From Chitinophaga terrae (ex Kim and Jung 2007) (GTDB lineage: Bacteria > Bacteroidota > Bacteroidia > Chitinophagales > Chitinophagaceae): 64,000 bases of DNA. Shown here piece by piece: positions 14,379 to 23,078 of this stretch (position 1 is the first letter of the stretch; each line of letters opens with the position of its first letter). The notes under the pieces are model-generated. The model was not told where the DNA came from. It worked only from the letters and a program-made list of their open reading frames with translations, and made no database searches. Both the position numbers and the translations under genes were made by a program. The DNA is taken from contig NZ_FNRL01000003.1 of assembly GCF_900107795.1 (NCBI RefSeq), positions 124,001 to 188,000 on the forward strand. Reading direction: 5' to 3'.

Positions 14379-16499
14379 CTATTGTTTAGGATGTTTAATA
14401 ATATCTTCCAGGACGGAGATGGATTCAGTGATATAAATATCTTTCTTCACTCTTTCCAGGAAGTCTTTGTAGCCGGGTGTCTGAGCAGGTAAACTGGCCT
14501 GGAGCGCCGGGCTGATATTGCGGAACTCCGCCGCCGATACGTTCAGCCGCTGTGATGCAGGCAGTTCCTTGGCCTGCTGTATGCCGTTCTTATAAAAACT
14601 CACTTCTTCGTTCTGTTTCCTGTACCCGTTAAGATCCAGCGGGGTAGGCGACTGCATCAGCGCTTTAAGTTTTTTCGTATAGTCGTCTACTTTAGCGTAG
14701 GCTTCATTGTTCTTAACCCTTTTCCTGGCATTGCTGATCACTGCATCGTAATTGAAAGGGAAGGTCATGCGGTTGTATGGAGGAAGGATAACAGAGTCGG
14801 ATGGGAGAGCAGAAGAGAAATCTTTCTCCATGATCGTCTGGAAGCTCATTCTATCCTGCAATACGATATCGGGGATTACGCCTTTCAGTTGCGTGGTAGA
14901 CCCGTTGATCCGGTAAAATTTCTGTACTGTAAGGCGCATGCTGCCAAAGTTCACATCTTCGGTACCTTTTGCTTTATCTCCCAGTTTACCCACATTTACA
15001 TTTACCTGGGCAGTGCCTTTCCCGAAAGAGGAACTGGTACCCATGATGATGGCGCGACCCCTGTCCTGCATCGCCGCCGCAAAGATCTCTGAAGCTGAAG
15101 CGCTGCTTTCATCTATCAGCACCGTCAGCGGTCCGTCGTATAACGGAGGCGCTTCCGGCGAATTATACCTGTTGATCTTATCTTTTTCCCGCAGCCAGGA
15201 GAAAGGTCCGCCAGGTACGAAGCAGTAGCCCATCCGTACCACTTCTTCCAGCGATCCGCCGCCATTACTGCGCAGGTCCATAATAATACCATCTACCTCG
15301 TTCTGGTTCAGCTTCTCCACTTCCGCCGCAACATCGTTGGCACAGCCTTTACCTTTGCCTGATTCATCTGTATAGAACATTGGCAGGTAGATATAGCCGA
15401 ATTTCTTTCCATCTTTTTCTATGATGGCGCTTTTGGATTTGTTTTCAGTATCTACCACTTCGTCGCGCTTTACCGCCACAACCCTGGATTTTTCTCCCGG
15501 CTGCTGCAAGGTCAGTTTCACTTCCGTACCTTTTTCGCCCCTGATCATGCCGGCAACTTCTGTGGCTTCCAGGCCGCTGACAGGTAACATTTCTCCTTTG
15601 ACATCGGAGATTGCCAGGATATTATCATTCTCTTTAACTACCCCGCTCCTGAATGCAGAGCCGCCGGGCATGAGGCGTTTTACATAATAATCCAGCTCAT
15701 TTACTCCCAACTCGATACCCAGGCCATAATAGCGCCTGTTCAGGGCTTCGGAGAACGATTTGTCTTTAGGCCCCGAGAAACCCGTATGCGGATCTATTTC
15801 CAGCAATGCCACAGCGATGTATTGGGTGAACATATCATCCGCGAAGGAACCTGCGTTGTTCTTCCGGAAGAACGCTTCGTAGTACTTTTTCACCTTTTCT
15901 GTAGCCTTCTTTTCCAAAGCTGCGTCCATAGCGCCTTTTATCTTGCTGCTATCGCCTGTTGCCGCCGCCATTTCCTGGTAGTTCCTGATAATACCATGTT
16001 TGATCAGTTTACGCCACAGGTCGGCGCGTTCCTCTTTATTAGCCGGAAAAGGCAGCTCTCTGCGCCAGGTGATCACCGCTTCCTGCTTTTTGAAATCGGG
16101 AGTCGTTGCAATGAGTTGACGGTATAACGCTTCTGTTTCCTGCAGGCGTTGTTTATAGATTGCCATCGCCGCATCAAAAAAAGCCGTGCTGCCGGTATTC
16201 AATTCTTCGTCGATGGTTTGTTTATAGGAAGCCAGGCGGTCCAGGTCTTCCTGCAAAAAGATATAACTGTAAGGGTCCAGCGTCTGGATAAAATTTTTCC
16301 ATACCGAGGCGGCATAGGCGTCATCCATGGGCCTGGGGGAAAAGTGACTTTTCTGAACCTTCGTGAAGACGGCATTTAACGATGCGCTTCTGAATGCCGG
16401 TACAGCCGCAGGATCTGTTGGTACCTGGGCATGCGCAGCATAGCCTGTCATGGTTGCTCCCAAAAGGAACAGCCATTTATTGCTCTTGAATACTTTCAT
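14379..16499 (-). CDS. prc: Tail-specific (C-terminal processing) protease, S41 family
   Basis: A 706-aa periplasmic serine protease that trims proteins from their C-termini. A signal peptide (about 1-24) is followed by an N-terminal helical domain, a PDZ domain near 255-345 (YYGLGIELGV, MIRGEKGTEVKL) and the S41 catalytic domain. The Ser/Lys dyad is visible in SASASEI (Ser at about 468) and SFGKGTAQ (Lys at about 494); the spacing is one residue longer than in E. coli Prc. The MDLRSNGGGSLEE block and a C-terminal DUF3340-like tail fit Prc/Tsp rather than the shorter CtpA. Targets may include lipoproteins or peptidoglycan enzymes. It is the first gene of a likely operon with two TlpA proteins. 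Confidence 0.92.
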   Translation of the reverse strand: MKVFKSNKWLFLLGATMTGYAAHAQVPTDPAAVPAFRSASLNAVFTKVQKSHFSPRPMDDAYAASVWKNFIQTLDPYSYIFLQEDLDRLASYKQTIDEELNTGSTAFFDAAMAIYKQRLQETEALYRQLIATTPDFKKQEAVITWRRELPFPANKEERADLWRKLIKHGIIRNYQEMAAATGDSSKIKGAMDAALEKKATEKVKKYYEAFFRKNNAGSFADDMFTQYIAVALLEIDPHTGFSGPKDKSFSEALNRRYYGLGIELGVNELDYYVKRLMPGGSAFRSGVVKENDNILAISDVKGEMLPVSGLEATEVAGMIRGEKGTEVKLTLQQPGEKSRVVAVKRDEVVDTENKSKSAIIEKDGKKFGYIYLPMFYTDESGKGKGCANDVAAEVEKLNQNEVDGIIMDLRSNGGGSLEEVVRMGYCFVPGGPFSWLREKDKINRYNSPEAPPLYDGPLTVLIDESSASASEIFAAAMQDRGRAIIMGTSSSFGKGTAQVNVNVGKLGDKAKGTEDVNFGSMRLTVQKFYRINGSTTQLKGVIPDIVLQDRMSFQTIMEKDFSSALPSDSVILPPYNRMTFPFNYDAVISNARKRVKNNEAYAKVDDYTKKLKALMQSPTPLDLNGYRKQNEEVSFYKNGIQQAKELPASQRLNVSAAEFRNISPALQASLPAQTPGYKDFLERVKKDIYITESISVLEDIIKHPKQ

Positions 16500-16604
16500 A
16501 TTGTTACAATTATTGCCTTTATGTGGGCGCTCTATACAGCAGGCAATGAAAGCATGAAAAAGGGTGAAGGGAAGAAGTAGAATATTTGAAGAAAAAGGAA
16601 GAAA

Positions 16605-16639
16605 TGAAAAAAGGCGGTATCATTTTTTTGACACCGCCT
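16605..16639 (-). terminator. Intrinsic terminator after the folK-kinase operon
   Basis: The stem aggcggt/accgcct, with further pairing atc/gac inside, is followed on the minus strand by six Ts. It separates the kinase gene from prc downstream on the same strand. Confidence 0.75.
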
Positions 16640-16691
16640 CCCTTATTGAGGGAAGGGATTAAGGACTTAGCCGTTACCCCATCTCCCGATA

Positions 16692-17321
16692 TTAAAACTT
16701 TAAATAATGTACGCCAGGTTCATATGTTTGTTCCAGGGCATCCAGTATTTTTTTGAAATCGTCCGGGTTGTGCAGGAAATCTACCCGCGTGGTATCTATC
16801 ACCAGCGTTCTGACAGGATGCTGCTTGATATATTGCATATAAGTATCGTGCACATTCAGCAGGTATTCGTCGGGGATCTGCTGTTCGTATGGGCGGTTGC
16901 GATGCCTGATATTTTCCTGCAGTTTGCTGACAGGAGCATTCAGGTAAACCAGCAATTCCGGCTGCACCAGTTGGGGGTTAATGATGTCGAACAGTTTCTG
17001 GTAAAGCGAATACTCTTCGGGCGGCAGGTTGATCCTTGCAAACAGGAGGCTTTTAATAAAGAGATAGTCTGATATGATCAGGTTACTGAAAAGATCGAGC
17101 GACTGCAAAACTTCTTTCAGTTGTTTATAGCGTTCGGCCATAAAGAACAGTTCCAGCGGGAAAGCGTATTGTTGCGGACGTTCGTAAAAAAGCGGGAGGA
17201 AGGGGTTATCGGCAAATTCTTCCAGTATCAGCCTGGCTTTATAATGCTCAGAAAGCATGGTTGCCAGGGTAGTTTTACCGGCGCCGATATTTCCTTCTAT
17301 GGTGATAAATTTATATTGCAT
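16692..17321 (-). CDS. Deoxynucleoside kinase
   Basis: 209 aa from the ATG at 17321; the longer frame would overlap folK and lacks conserved residues. It phosphorylates deoxynucleosides to the 5'-monophosphates in the salvage pathway. The P-loop GNIGAGKTT is at about 10-18. The ERY segment of the kinase (FFMAERYKQL), a DYLFIKSLLFARINL helix and the lid arginines in RHRNRPYEQ are typical of the dNK/dGK-dAK family. Which base it prefers cannot be read. It begins 16 bp after folK, so both are in one operon ending at the terminator at 16605. Start choice: the P-loop usually lies about 10 residues from Met in this family. Confidence 0.9.
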   Translation of the reverse strand: MQYKFITIEGNIGAGKTTLATMLSEHYKARLILEEFADNPFLPLFYERPQQYAFPLELFFMAERYKQLKEVLQSLDLFSNLIISDYLFIKSLLFARINLPPEEYSLYQKLFDIINPQLVQPELLVYLNAPVSKLQENIRHRNRPYEQQIPDEYLLNVHDTYMQYIKQHPVRTLVIDTTRVDFLHNPDDFKKILDALEQTYEPGVHYLKF

Positions 17322-17337
17322 GAAAATCTTTTTCGTT

Positions 17338-17817
17338 TTAACCCAGTTTCGTGACAGGTAATTGATCGATACTGGCATCGGCCAGTTCCTGTACCGTTTT
17401 CCTGAATACGGGGTGCATTTGGTCCGGCACTATTTCCAGCAACGGGATCAGCACAAAGTTCCGCAGATGCAAACGGGGATGCGGTATTTTTAACTCAGGC
17501 AGGGATATGACATCCGAGTTGAAAAATATCATGTCTATATCGATCACCCTGGAGCCCCATTTTTCCTGCCGGATGCGGCCAATTTGTCTTTCAATGTCCA
17601 GCAGTGTATGCAGTAACGTTAGCGCATCAAGCGATGTGCTGATAAGCAGGGCCTGATTCAGGTAATCGGGCTGGTCTACCGACCCCCAGGGGGCGGTTTG
17701 ATATAAGGCGGATACCTTTTTTACCTCGGCTATTTTCCCGATGAGTTGTACCGCTTTTGCGAGGTTGGCTTCCCGGTCGCCCAGATTGCCACCTATAAGT
17801 AATATTGCTGTGTTCAT
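17338..17817 (-). CDS. folK: 2-amino-4-hydroxy-6-hydroxymethyldihydropteridine pyrophosphokinase
   Basis: Transfers pyrophosphate from ATP to the pterin alcohol, the step before dihydropteroate synthase in folate synthesis. 159 aa from the ATG at 17817, which starts MNTAILLIGGNLGDRE; the GGNLGDR pterin/ATP motif is diagnostic. QTAPWGSVDQPDYLNQ and EKWGSRVIDIDMIFF (RxIDIDI/LL block, metal-binding Asp pair) are intact, as is the IPHPRLHLRNFVL signature. Other folate genes are not adjacent. It is the first gene of a two-gene operon with a deoxynucleoside kinase, both serving nucleotide metabolism. Confidence 0.95.
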   Translation of the reverse strand: MNTAILLIGGNLGDREANLAKAVQLIGKIAEVKKVSALYQTAPWGSVDQPDYLNQALLISTSLDALTLLHTLLDIERQIGRIRQEKWGSRVIDIDMIFFNSDVISLPELKIPHPRLHLRNFVLIPLLEIVPDQMHPVFRKTVQELADASIDQLPVTKLG

Positions 17818-17832
17818 GTAGATTTCAGGCCT

Positions 17833-17840
17833 CAAAAGTA
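17833..17840 (-). promoter_or_regulatory. Promoter -7 element of folK
   Basis: The minus strand reads TACTTTTG, a match to TAnnTTTG, 15 nt before the folK ATG. The -33 element is weak. It shares an 86-bp region with the divergent sppA, whose own candidate -7 element TATCTTTC (17868-17875) has one mismatch. Confidence 0.5.
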
Positions 17841-17903
17841 GCCATATTCCTTATTTTTGAAAAAATGTATCTTTCCAGTTCACTTTCATCTTAACCAAAT
17901 AGT

Positions 17904-19664
17904 ATGCGTTTCTTTAAAATCTTTTTTGCATCCCTACTTGCTTTGGTAACCTTTGTAGTACTCCTTTTTATAGTGCTGTCCATAATGATCGGGAGAGCCT
18001 TGTCCTCAGAAAAAGTAGTTATTTCCCCCAATGGCGTATTGGTACTGGAAACCGGCCAGGAATACCGGGAGCAACGTTTAGTAAACCCTTTAGGCATTTT
18101 AATGAAAGATGAGCCGGGCGAAGTGCCAGGCCTGTTTCAAACCGTAAGACTGCTGGAAAAAGCGGCAACAGATGATAACATCAAGGGGATATATTTAAAA
18201 GTGAATGGAAATCCCAACGGCTTTGCCAGCACCGAAGAACTGCGTAATGCCCTGGTACGTTTCAAGGCCTCCGGCAAGTTCGTATACGCTTACGGCGAGG
18301 TGATGGACCAGAACGCCTATTACCTGGCTACCGCTGCAAACAAATTATACCTGAACCCGAAGGGAGGAATTGATTTTACGGGTTTCTCCACCCAGCTGCT
18401 GTTCTTAAAAGGCACACTTGATAAACTGGAAATAAAGCCTGAAATATTCTATTGCGGTAAATATAAAAGCGCTACCGAGCCGCTGCGTGAAACACAGATG
18501 ACGGAAGCCAACAAAGTGCAGACAACCGAGTTCCTGGGAGAGCTGTATGGCAACTACCTCGCCGGTATCAGCAAGGCAAGGAATATAGACACGGCTACCC
18601 TTCACAGTTATGCAAACCAGAACCTGATCCAGGAGCCTGCAGATGCGTTAAAATACAAACTGGTAGATGGTCTGAAATATGACGACGAAGTGGTGAACGA
18701 ATTAAAGGCTAAAACCGGGATCCAAGAAGATGCAGACCTTAACCTGGTGACCATCGGCAAATACAACAACGCTACATACCTGGATAACGGGGACGCTTCC
18801 AATGCCATTGCAATCATCTATGCACAGGGCGATATTGTTGGCGGGCATTCCGACAGGAAAGGCACTATTGCCAGCGACGACTACATCAAAGATATCCGTA
18901 AAGCAAGGGAAGATAAGAACGTAAAGGCCATCCTTTTCAGGGTGAATTCAGGCGGGGGCAGCGCCCTGGCGTCTGAAGTGATCTGGCGCGAACTGAGCCT
19001 GGCTAAAAAAGTTAAACCGGTAGTGGTATCCATGGGCGACTATGCGGCTTCCGGCGGGTACTATATCTCCTGCATGGCAGACAGTATATTTGCGGAACCG
19101 AATACGCTGACAGGTTCTATCGGCGTTTTCGGGGTGATGTTCAATATGCAGGACTTTTTCAAGAATAAGCTGGGCGTAACATTCGATGGCGTTAAAACAG
19201 CGCCGTATGCCGACCTGGGATCTGTTGGCCGCCCGTTGAGCGAAGTGGAGAGGAAGTTTATCCAAAACGGGGTTGACAGTACCTACGCTACCTTTAAATC
19301 CAGGGTTGTTGCGGGCAGGAAATTGCCGGCCGACGTAGTGGACAGCATTGCACAGGGACGCGTATGGAGCGGGGAACAGGCTAAGAAGATAGGGCTGGTC
19401 GACCATTTGGGCGGTATCAACGAAGCATTGGCCTGCGCTGCCAGGTTGGCTAAGGTCTCTACTTTCGGGCTGAAAGAATACCCTGAAGTGAAGGAGTCGC
19501 CGGTTACCATGCTGGTTAAGAGCCTGAGCGGGGAAGAAGCCAGCCAGCGTATGCTGAAAAAAGAACTGGGAGTGAACTATGAGATCTATAAACAACTGAA
19601 GGAAGTGCAGGATATCCGTGGGGAGATCCAGGCCAGGATGCCTTTCAGGTTTAGATTCCAATAG
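17904..19664 (+). CDS. sppA: Signal peptide peptidase SppA, 67K type
   Basis: A 586-aa inner-membrane serine protease that degrades cleaved signal peptides. An N-terminal membrane segment (about 5-30) is followed by two tandem S49-type domains, as in E. coli SppA. The general base Lys is expected at about 188 in GKYKSATEP and the nucleophile Ser at about 383 in AASGGYYI; both are present, as is the oxyanion region RVNSGGGSALASE (346-358). The ATG at 17904 directly precedes the membrane anchor. A strong terminator follows, so it is a single-gene unit, divergent from folK. Confidence 0.94.
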   Translation: MRFFKIFFASLLALVTFVVLLFIVLSIMIGRALSSEKVVISPNGVLVLETGQEYREQRLVNPLGILMKDEPGEVPGLFQTVRLLEKAATDDNIKGIYLKVNGNPNGFASTEELRNALVRFKASGKFVYAYGEVMDQNAYYLATAANKLYLNPKGGIDFTGFSTQLLFLKGTLDKLEIKPEIFYCGKYKSATEPLRETQMTEANKVQTTEFLGELYGNYLAGISKARNIDTATLHSYANQNLIQEPADALKYKLVDGLKYDDEVVNELKAKTGIQEDADLNLVTIGKYNNATYLDNGDASNAIAIIYAQGDIVGGHSDRKGTIASDDYIKDIRKAREDKNVKAILFRVNSGGGSALASEVIWRELSLAKKVKPVVVSMGDYAASGGYYISCMADSIFAEPNTLTGSIGVFGVMFNMQDFFKNKLGVTFDGVKTAPYADLGSVGRPLSEVERKFIQNGVDSTYATFKSRVVAGRKLPADVVDSIAQGRVWSGEQAKKIGLVDHLGGINEALACAARLAKVSTFGLKEYPEVKESPVTMLVKSLSGEEASQRMLKKELGVNYEIYKQLKEVQDIRGEIQARMPFRFRFQ

Positions 19665-19687
19665 TTTTTACCTTTTACCTATAGTAG

Positions 19688-19739
19688 CGGGATTTGCCAA
19701 AAGTGAGCCACAGTGGCTGCTTTGGGCAAATCCCGTTTT
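19688..19739 (+). terminator. Intrinsic terminator of sppA
   Basis: An 11-bp stem cgggatttgcc/ggcaaatcccg with extra pairing in the loop is followed by TTTT. It ends the sppA transcript. Confidence 0.88.
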
Positions 19740-19800
19740 GTAATTCGTTATTCGGTGATTTTTATAGTAGTTTTACCGCCGTTTTTAAAAAGATGATCAG

Positions 19801-20907
19801 ATGAATGGAGCTAGATACAGTCAGTTGAGAGCCATGCTGGCGATTACCAAAGGAAGTTTAAGAGGTATCATGCGTAGTCCGTCTTCCGTTGTTTTCAGCC
19901 TGGGTTTTCCACTGGTTTTTATCCTGGTTTTTGGGTTTATCGGGAACAGTAAAGTTTCTGTGAAAGTAGGGGTCGACAGGCAAACAGACATCAACAGCCC
20001 CTTGTACCAGGGGTTGTCAAAGGCTACGGCCCTGAACCTGGTGACGGATGAGTCGGCCGGCGAGATGGAAGACGACCTGAAAAAAGGGAGATTGGTGGCC
20101 ATCTTAAACATCTTGACCCGTAAGGACAGCGCCAACCGGGTGGTGTACGATATCAATGTCCGGTCTTCCACTGCGTCGGATGCCAGCAAGAAGTTGTTGT
20201 TGCAGTCGGTATTGAAGGAAGTGACAGAACACCTGGACGATGCATATTACCCGCGACCTTCGGTGGCTACCATCAGTGAAACTGTTATACCGGGGCGTCT
20301 TTATAAGACCATCGACTTTATTTTGCCGGGACAGCTGGGTTTTGCGCTCATGAGTTCTGCCGTTTTCACTACTGCATTCCTGTTTTTTAATATGCGGCAG
20401 ATGCTGGTGCTGAAGCGGTTTTTCGCCACGCCTATACGCCGTTTCTATATCGTATTGGGAGAAGCCATTGCAAGGATGATCTTCCAGTTACTTACTTCCG
20501 TGATTATCATCGCACTGGGCCACTTTGCATTCGGGTTTACCCTGGTGCATGGCTTTTCTACCTTCGTTGAAATGCTCGTTCTCTCGGTTTTTGGTCTGCT
20601 CATCTTTATGGGTTTCGGCTTCATCGTGAGCAGCGTTGCAAAGAATGTAAGCATCATCCCTATGCTGGCTAATATATTTACTTTGCCGCAGTTCCTGCTG
20701 GCAGGCACTTTATGGCCGATAGATGCTTTCCCAGCCTGGCTGCAGCCGGTATGTAAACTAATGCCGCTGACGTATCTGACAGAGGCGTTGAGGAAGGTAG
20801 CCTTTGAAGGCCTTCACTTATGGCAGGTCGGTTGGGAAGTGACAATTTTAAGTATCTGGGGGATAGTTGTTTACGCTGTTGCAGTAAAAGTATTCAAGTG
20901 GGAGTAG
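19801..20907 (+). CDS. ABC-2 type transporter permease without adjacent ATPase
   Basis: A 368-aa inner-membrane protein. One N-terminal membrane segment (about 32-48, FSLGFPLVFILVFGFIG) is followed by a large extracytoplasmic domain (about 50-165) and five C-terminal membrane segments from about 175, the ABC-2/YhgE-like topology. The C-terminal PLTYLTEALRKVAFEG motif is the ABC-2 signature. Such permeases export drugs, lipids or polymers with a separate ATP-binding subunit, usually encoded just upstream; here upstream is sppA and downstream is an SRPBCC protein, so the ATPase must be elsewhere. The ATG at 19801 is clear. Confidence 0.87.
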   Translation: MNGARYSQLRAMLAITKGSLRGIMRSPSSVVFSLGFPLVFILVFGFIGNSKVSVKVGVDRQTDINSPLYQGLSKATALNLVTDESAGEMEDDLKKGRLVAILNILTRKDSANRVVYDINVRSSTASDASKKLLLQSVLKEVTEHLDDAYYPRPSVATISETVIPGRLYKTIDFILPGQLGFALMSSAVFTTAFLFFNMRQMLVLKRFFATPIRRFYIVLGEAIARMIFQLLTSVIIIALGHFAFGFTLVHGFSTFVEMLVLSVFGLLIFMGFGFIVSSVAKNVSIIPMLANIFTLPQFLLAGTLWPIDAFPAWLQPVCKLMPLTYLTEALRKVAFEGLHLWQVGWEVTILSIWGIVVYAVAVKVFKWE

Positions 20908-20918
20908 GGCGGATTTGT

Positions 20919-20926
20919 TAGTTTTG
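20919..20926 (+). promoter_or_regulatory. Promoter -7 element for the SRPBCC pair
   Basis: TAGTTTTG matches TAnnTTTG and lies in the 39-bp gap, 20 nt before the ATG at 20947. The -33 region overlaps the end of the permease gene and is not a clear TTG. Confidence 0.45.
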
Positions 20927-20946
20927 TACTATCAAAAGCTTTTGAA

Positions 20947-21489
20947 ATGCAAACCTTATTTATAATCCTGGGCGCTGTGGCAGTATTAATACTGGGATTA
21001 TTTATTTTCAGCCTGTTCCTTCCTTCTTCTGTCAAAATAGAACGGTCTGTATTTATACCGGCCGATGCAGCAGTTATTTTTCCACTGATCAACCATGTGA
21101 GAACATGGGAACTCTGGTCGCCCTGGCAGCACCTGGACCCCAATATTAAAATGACCTATGGAGAAAAGGAAAGCGGGGCAGGGGCCAGTTTCAGCTGGGT
21201 AAGTCAGCTGAGGAGCGTAGGCAGCGGGCATATGACCATCGCAGAATCACGGCCCGACAGCTTTTTGGCTACGAATATGGATTTTATGCGTATGGGTACA
21301 GCAAAAGGATTTTTCAGGTTAGAACCGGTAACCGGCGGAACCGTGGTGACCTGGGAAATGATCTGCGAGATCGGCAGCAACCCGGTCCGGAAAATAATGG
21401 GCCTGATGATGGATAAATGGGTGGGAGAAGACTTTAATAAAGGGTTACAAAAAATAAAAGAACTGGCAGGATCAAAAGACTCCAGGTAA
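20947..21489 (+). CDS. SRPBCC (START-like) domain protein (1)
   Basis: A 180-aa protein with an N-terminal membrane anchor (about 4-25, IILGAVAVLILGLFIFSLF). It is followed by a polyketide-cyclase/dehydrase-type SRPBCC fold: the opening strand VKIERSVFIPADAAVIFPLI, the NHVRTWELWSPW helix and VTWEMICEIG strand are typical. The fold binds hydrophobic ligands in a deep cavity. The next gene, 12 bp on, is a paralogue of the same size and topology, so they arose by tandem duplication. Ligand and role are unknown. Confidence 0.82.
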   Translation: MQTLFIILGAVAVLILGLFIFSLFLPSSVKIERSVFIPADAAVIFPLINHVRTWELWSPWQHLDPNIKMTYGEKESGAGASFSWVSQLRSVGSGHMTIAESRPDSFLATNMDFMRMGTAKGFFRLEPVTGGTVVTWEMICEIGSNPVRKIMGLMMDKWVGEDFNKGLQKIKELAGSKDSR

Positions 21490-21501
21490 AAATAGATTGT
21501 T

Positions 21502-22038
21502 ATGCGTTTTATGAAGCTGATACTGATCAGTATCATCATTTTTGGATCATTAATTTTTCTGACTTCCCTTATCTTCCCGTCTACTGCTGTTGTTGAACGT
21601 TCGGGGGTTATCCAGGCGCCTGTCGACGTTGTGTATGCACAGATCAATGATCTGAAAGCCTGGCCATCCTGGAATCCCTGGGCCAAACCGGACAGTACTG
21701 CGGCATTGTCGTTTTCCAGTCCTGCTTCCGGGGCCGGCGCTTACTACACCTGGAGCGGGAAACAGAATGAAGGGAAGGTTACGATCCTCGACAGCGCTCC
21801 CGATAAAGGCATTCATTACCTCATGAACATCAATAATCTTCGGCCGGTGAACGGGGGGATAGAGATCAAGCCAACCAGCGATGGAAAAGCGACTGCTATA
21901 TTCTGGCATATGGAGATTAAACTTGGTTTACTACCCTGGTGGAAATTACGTGGGTTTATGGCAGATAGGGTCTATGGTTCAACAATGAATGATGCCCTGA
22001 ATAAACTAAGTACCATCTGTGAATCTCGTCCGCAATAA
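21502..22038 (+). CDS. SRPBCC (START-like) domain protein (2)
   Basis: 178 aa with the same architecture as the preceding gene: N-terminal membrane segment (LILISIIIFGSLIFLTSLIF) then an SRPBCC fold. The two share the block V-x-x-P...DLKAWPSWNPW and its counterpart HVRTWELWSPW, and the GAGA-Y/F-x-W-S/V segment. The C-terminal helix MADRVYGSTMNDALNKL mirrors MDKWVGEDFNKGLQKI. The 12-bp spacing means one mRNA. Paired copies suggest hetero-oligomerisation or different ligands. Confidence 0.82.
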   Translation: MRFMKLILISIIIFGSLIFLTSLIFPSTAVVERSGVIQAPVDVVYAQINDLKAWPSWNPWAKPDSTAALSFSSPASGAGAYYTWSGKQNEGKVTILDSAPDKGIHYLMNINNLRPVNGGIEIKPTSDGKATAIFWHMEIKLGLLPWWKLRGFMADRVYGSTMNDALNKLSTICESRPQ

Positions 22039-22139
22039 TTTTTTACCACTGGTCCAGATATTTAAATTTTATACCAGATTAATGAATTAAATTGTTTCAT
22101 TCTTTAAAACTTTTCATCATCCTGGAAAAAACAACAAAA

Positions 22140-22634
22140 ATGAAACATTTCTTTTTGGCAATCTTATTTTTAGCCTTTACCAGCTTAGTTTTTGCTCAAG
22201 AAAAAGCGCCTAAGAGCCCACATCTCACCGTTGAAAACAAAGGCGTTAAGGTCGTTTATGGCCAACCTTCCAAAAGAGGCCGTGTGATCTATGGCGAATT
22301 GGTTCCTTATGGCCAGGTATGGCGTACAGGCGCCGACCAGGCAACCGAGATCACCTTCAGCAAAGATGTTACTTTCGGTGGTCAAAAGGTTAAAGCCGGT
22401 ACTTATACATTATTTACCATCCCTGATAAGCAAACCTGGACAGTTATCTTAAACAGCAAACTGGGTCAATGGGGCGCTTATGATTATGAGAAGAATAAAT
22501 CACAGGATGTATTATCCGTTAAAGTAAAAAGAGAAGCGCTGTCTACGCCGGTAGAGAAACTGACCTTTACTTTACCAGGTAACGCAGTGGTTTTCGAATG
22601 GGATGATACGAGGATCACAATCCCGGTGAAGTAG
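22140..22634 (+). CDS. DUF2911 family secreted protein
   Basis: 164 aa from the ATG at 22140; the in-frame TTG at 22092 would add 16 residues before a clean signal peptide (MKHFFLAILFLAFTSLVFAQ). The mature part carries the DUF2911 pattern: KGVKVVYGQPSKRGRVIYG, then LVPYGQVWRTGADQATEITF, then KVKAGTYTLFTIPDKQTW. These proteins are small periplasmic beta-sandwich proteins of unknown function common in Bacteroidota. It stands alone; the non-coding repeat block begins immediately after its stop. Confidence 0.88.
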   Translation: MKHFFLAILFLAFTSLVFAQEKAPKSPHLTVENKGVKVVYGQPSKRGRVIYGELVPYGQVWRTGADQATEITFSKDVTFGGQKVKAGTYTLFTIPDKQTWTVILNSKLGQWGAYDYEKNKSQDVLSVKVKREALSTPVEKLTFTLPGNAVVFEWDDTRITIPVK

Positions 22635-23072
22635 TTTCACGCAGAGGTTTCACGCAGAGACGCAAAAGAAGCAAAGAGGCATAAGGGTTTTTAATAAGCT
22701 CTTATGCTTTTTTTTCACGCAGAGGTTTCACGCAGAGACGCAAAAGGAGGCAGAGAGGCATAAGGTTTTTAATAAGCTTTTATGCTTTTTTTTCAGGCAG
22801 ATGTTTCACGCAGAGACGCGAAAGGAGCAGAGAGGCATAAGGTTTTTAATAAGCTCTTATGCTTTTTTTCACGCAGAGACGCAAAAGGAGCAGAGAGGCA
22901 TAAGGGTTTTTAATAAGCTCTTATGCTTTTTTTTATGCAAAGGGATGAAGAAGGTAGAGAGGTATGAGGGTTTTTAGTGAAGCTTTTATGGTTTTTTACT
23001 TTTTTAGGGATGGAGAAGTGAAGGAGGCAAAGAAGCATAAGAGTTTTTTTATAAAGTTCTTATGCTTCTTTG
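22635..23072. repeat. Repeat block A: six degenerate direct repeats, each with a hairpin
   Basis: This is a gene-free stretch between the convergent DUF2911 and bioA genes. A unit of 63-79 bp recurs six times: tttcacgcagagacgcaaaa, then a purine-rich ggagcagagag, then gcataag, a T/A-rich loop, cttatgc and a T run. gcataag or its variant begins at 22679, 22758, 22835, 22898, 22962 and 23035. The first four units are close copies; the last two have decayed except for the hairpin. Each hairpin plus T run resembles an intrinsic terminator. I see no ORF, transposase or CRISPR-like spacer pattern. The same sequence vocabulary returns in block B at 26877-27229. Confidence 0.9.
23028..23072 (+). terminator. 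Strong 15-bp hairpin at the end of repeat block A
   Basis: Arms caaagaagcataaga and tcttatgcttctttg are perfect over 15 bp with a 15-nt loop, followed by TTTTG on the plus strand. It lies 6 bp beyond the bioA stop and would form in either transcript. Confidence 0.6.
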
Positions 23073-23078
23073 TTTTGA

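Noticed and set aside
22092..22139. TTG start for the DUF2911 gene
   Set aside because: It would put 16 residues before a standard signal peptide.
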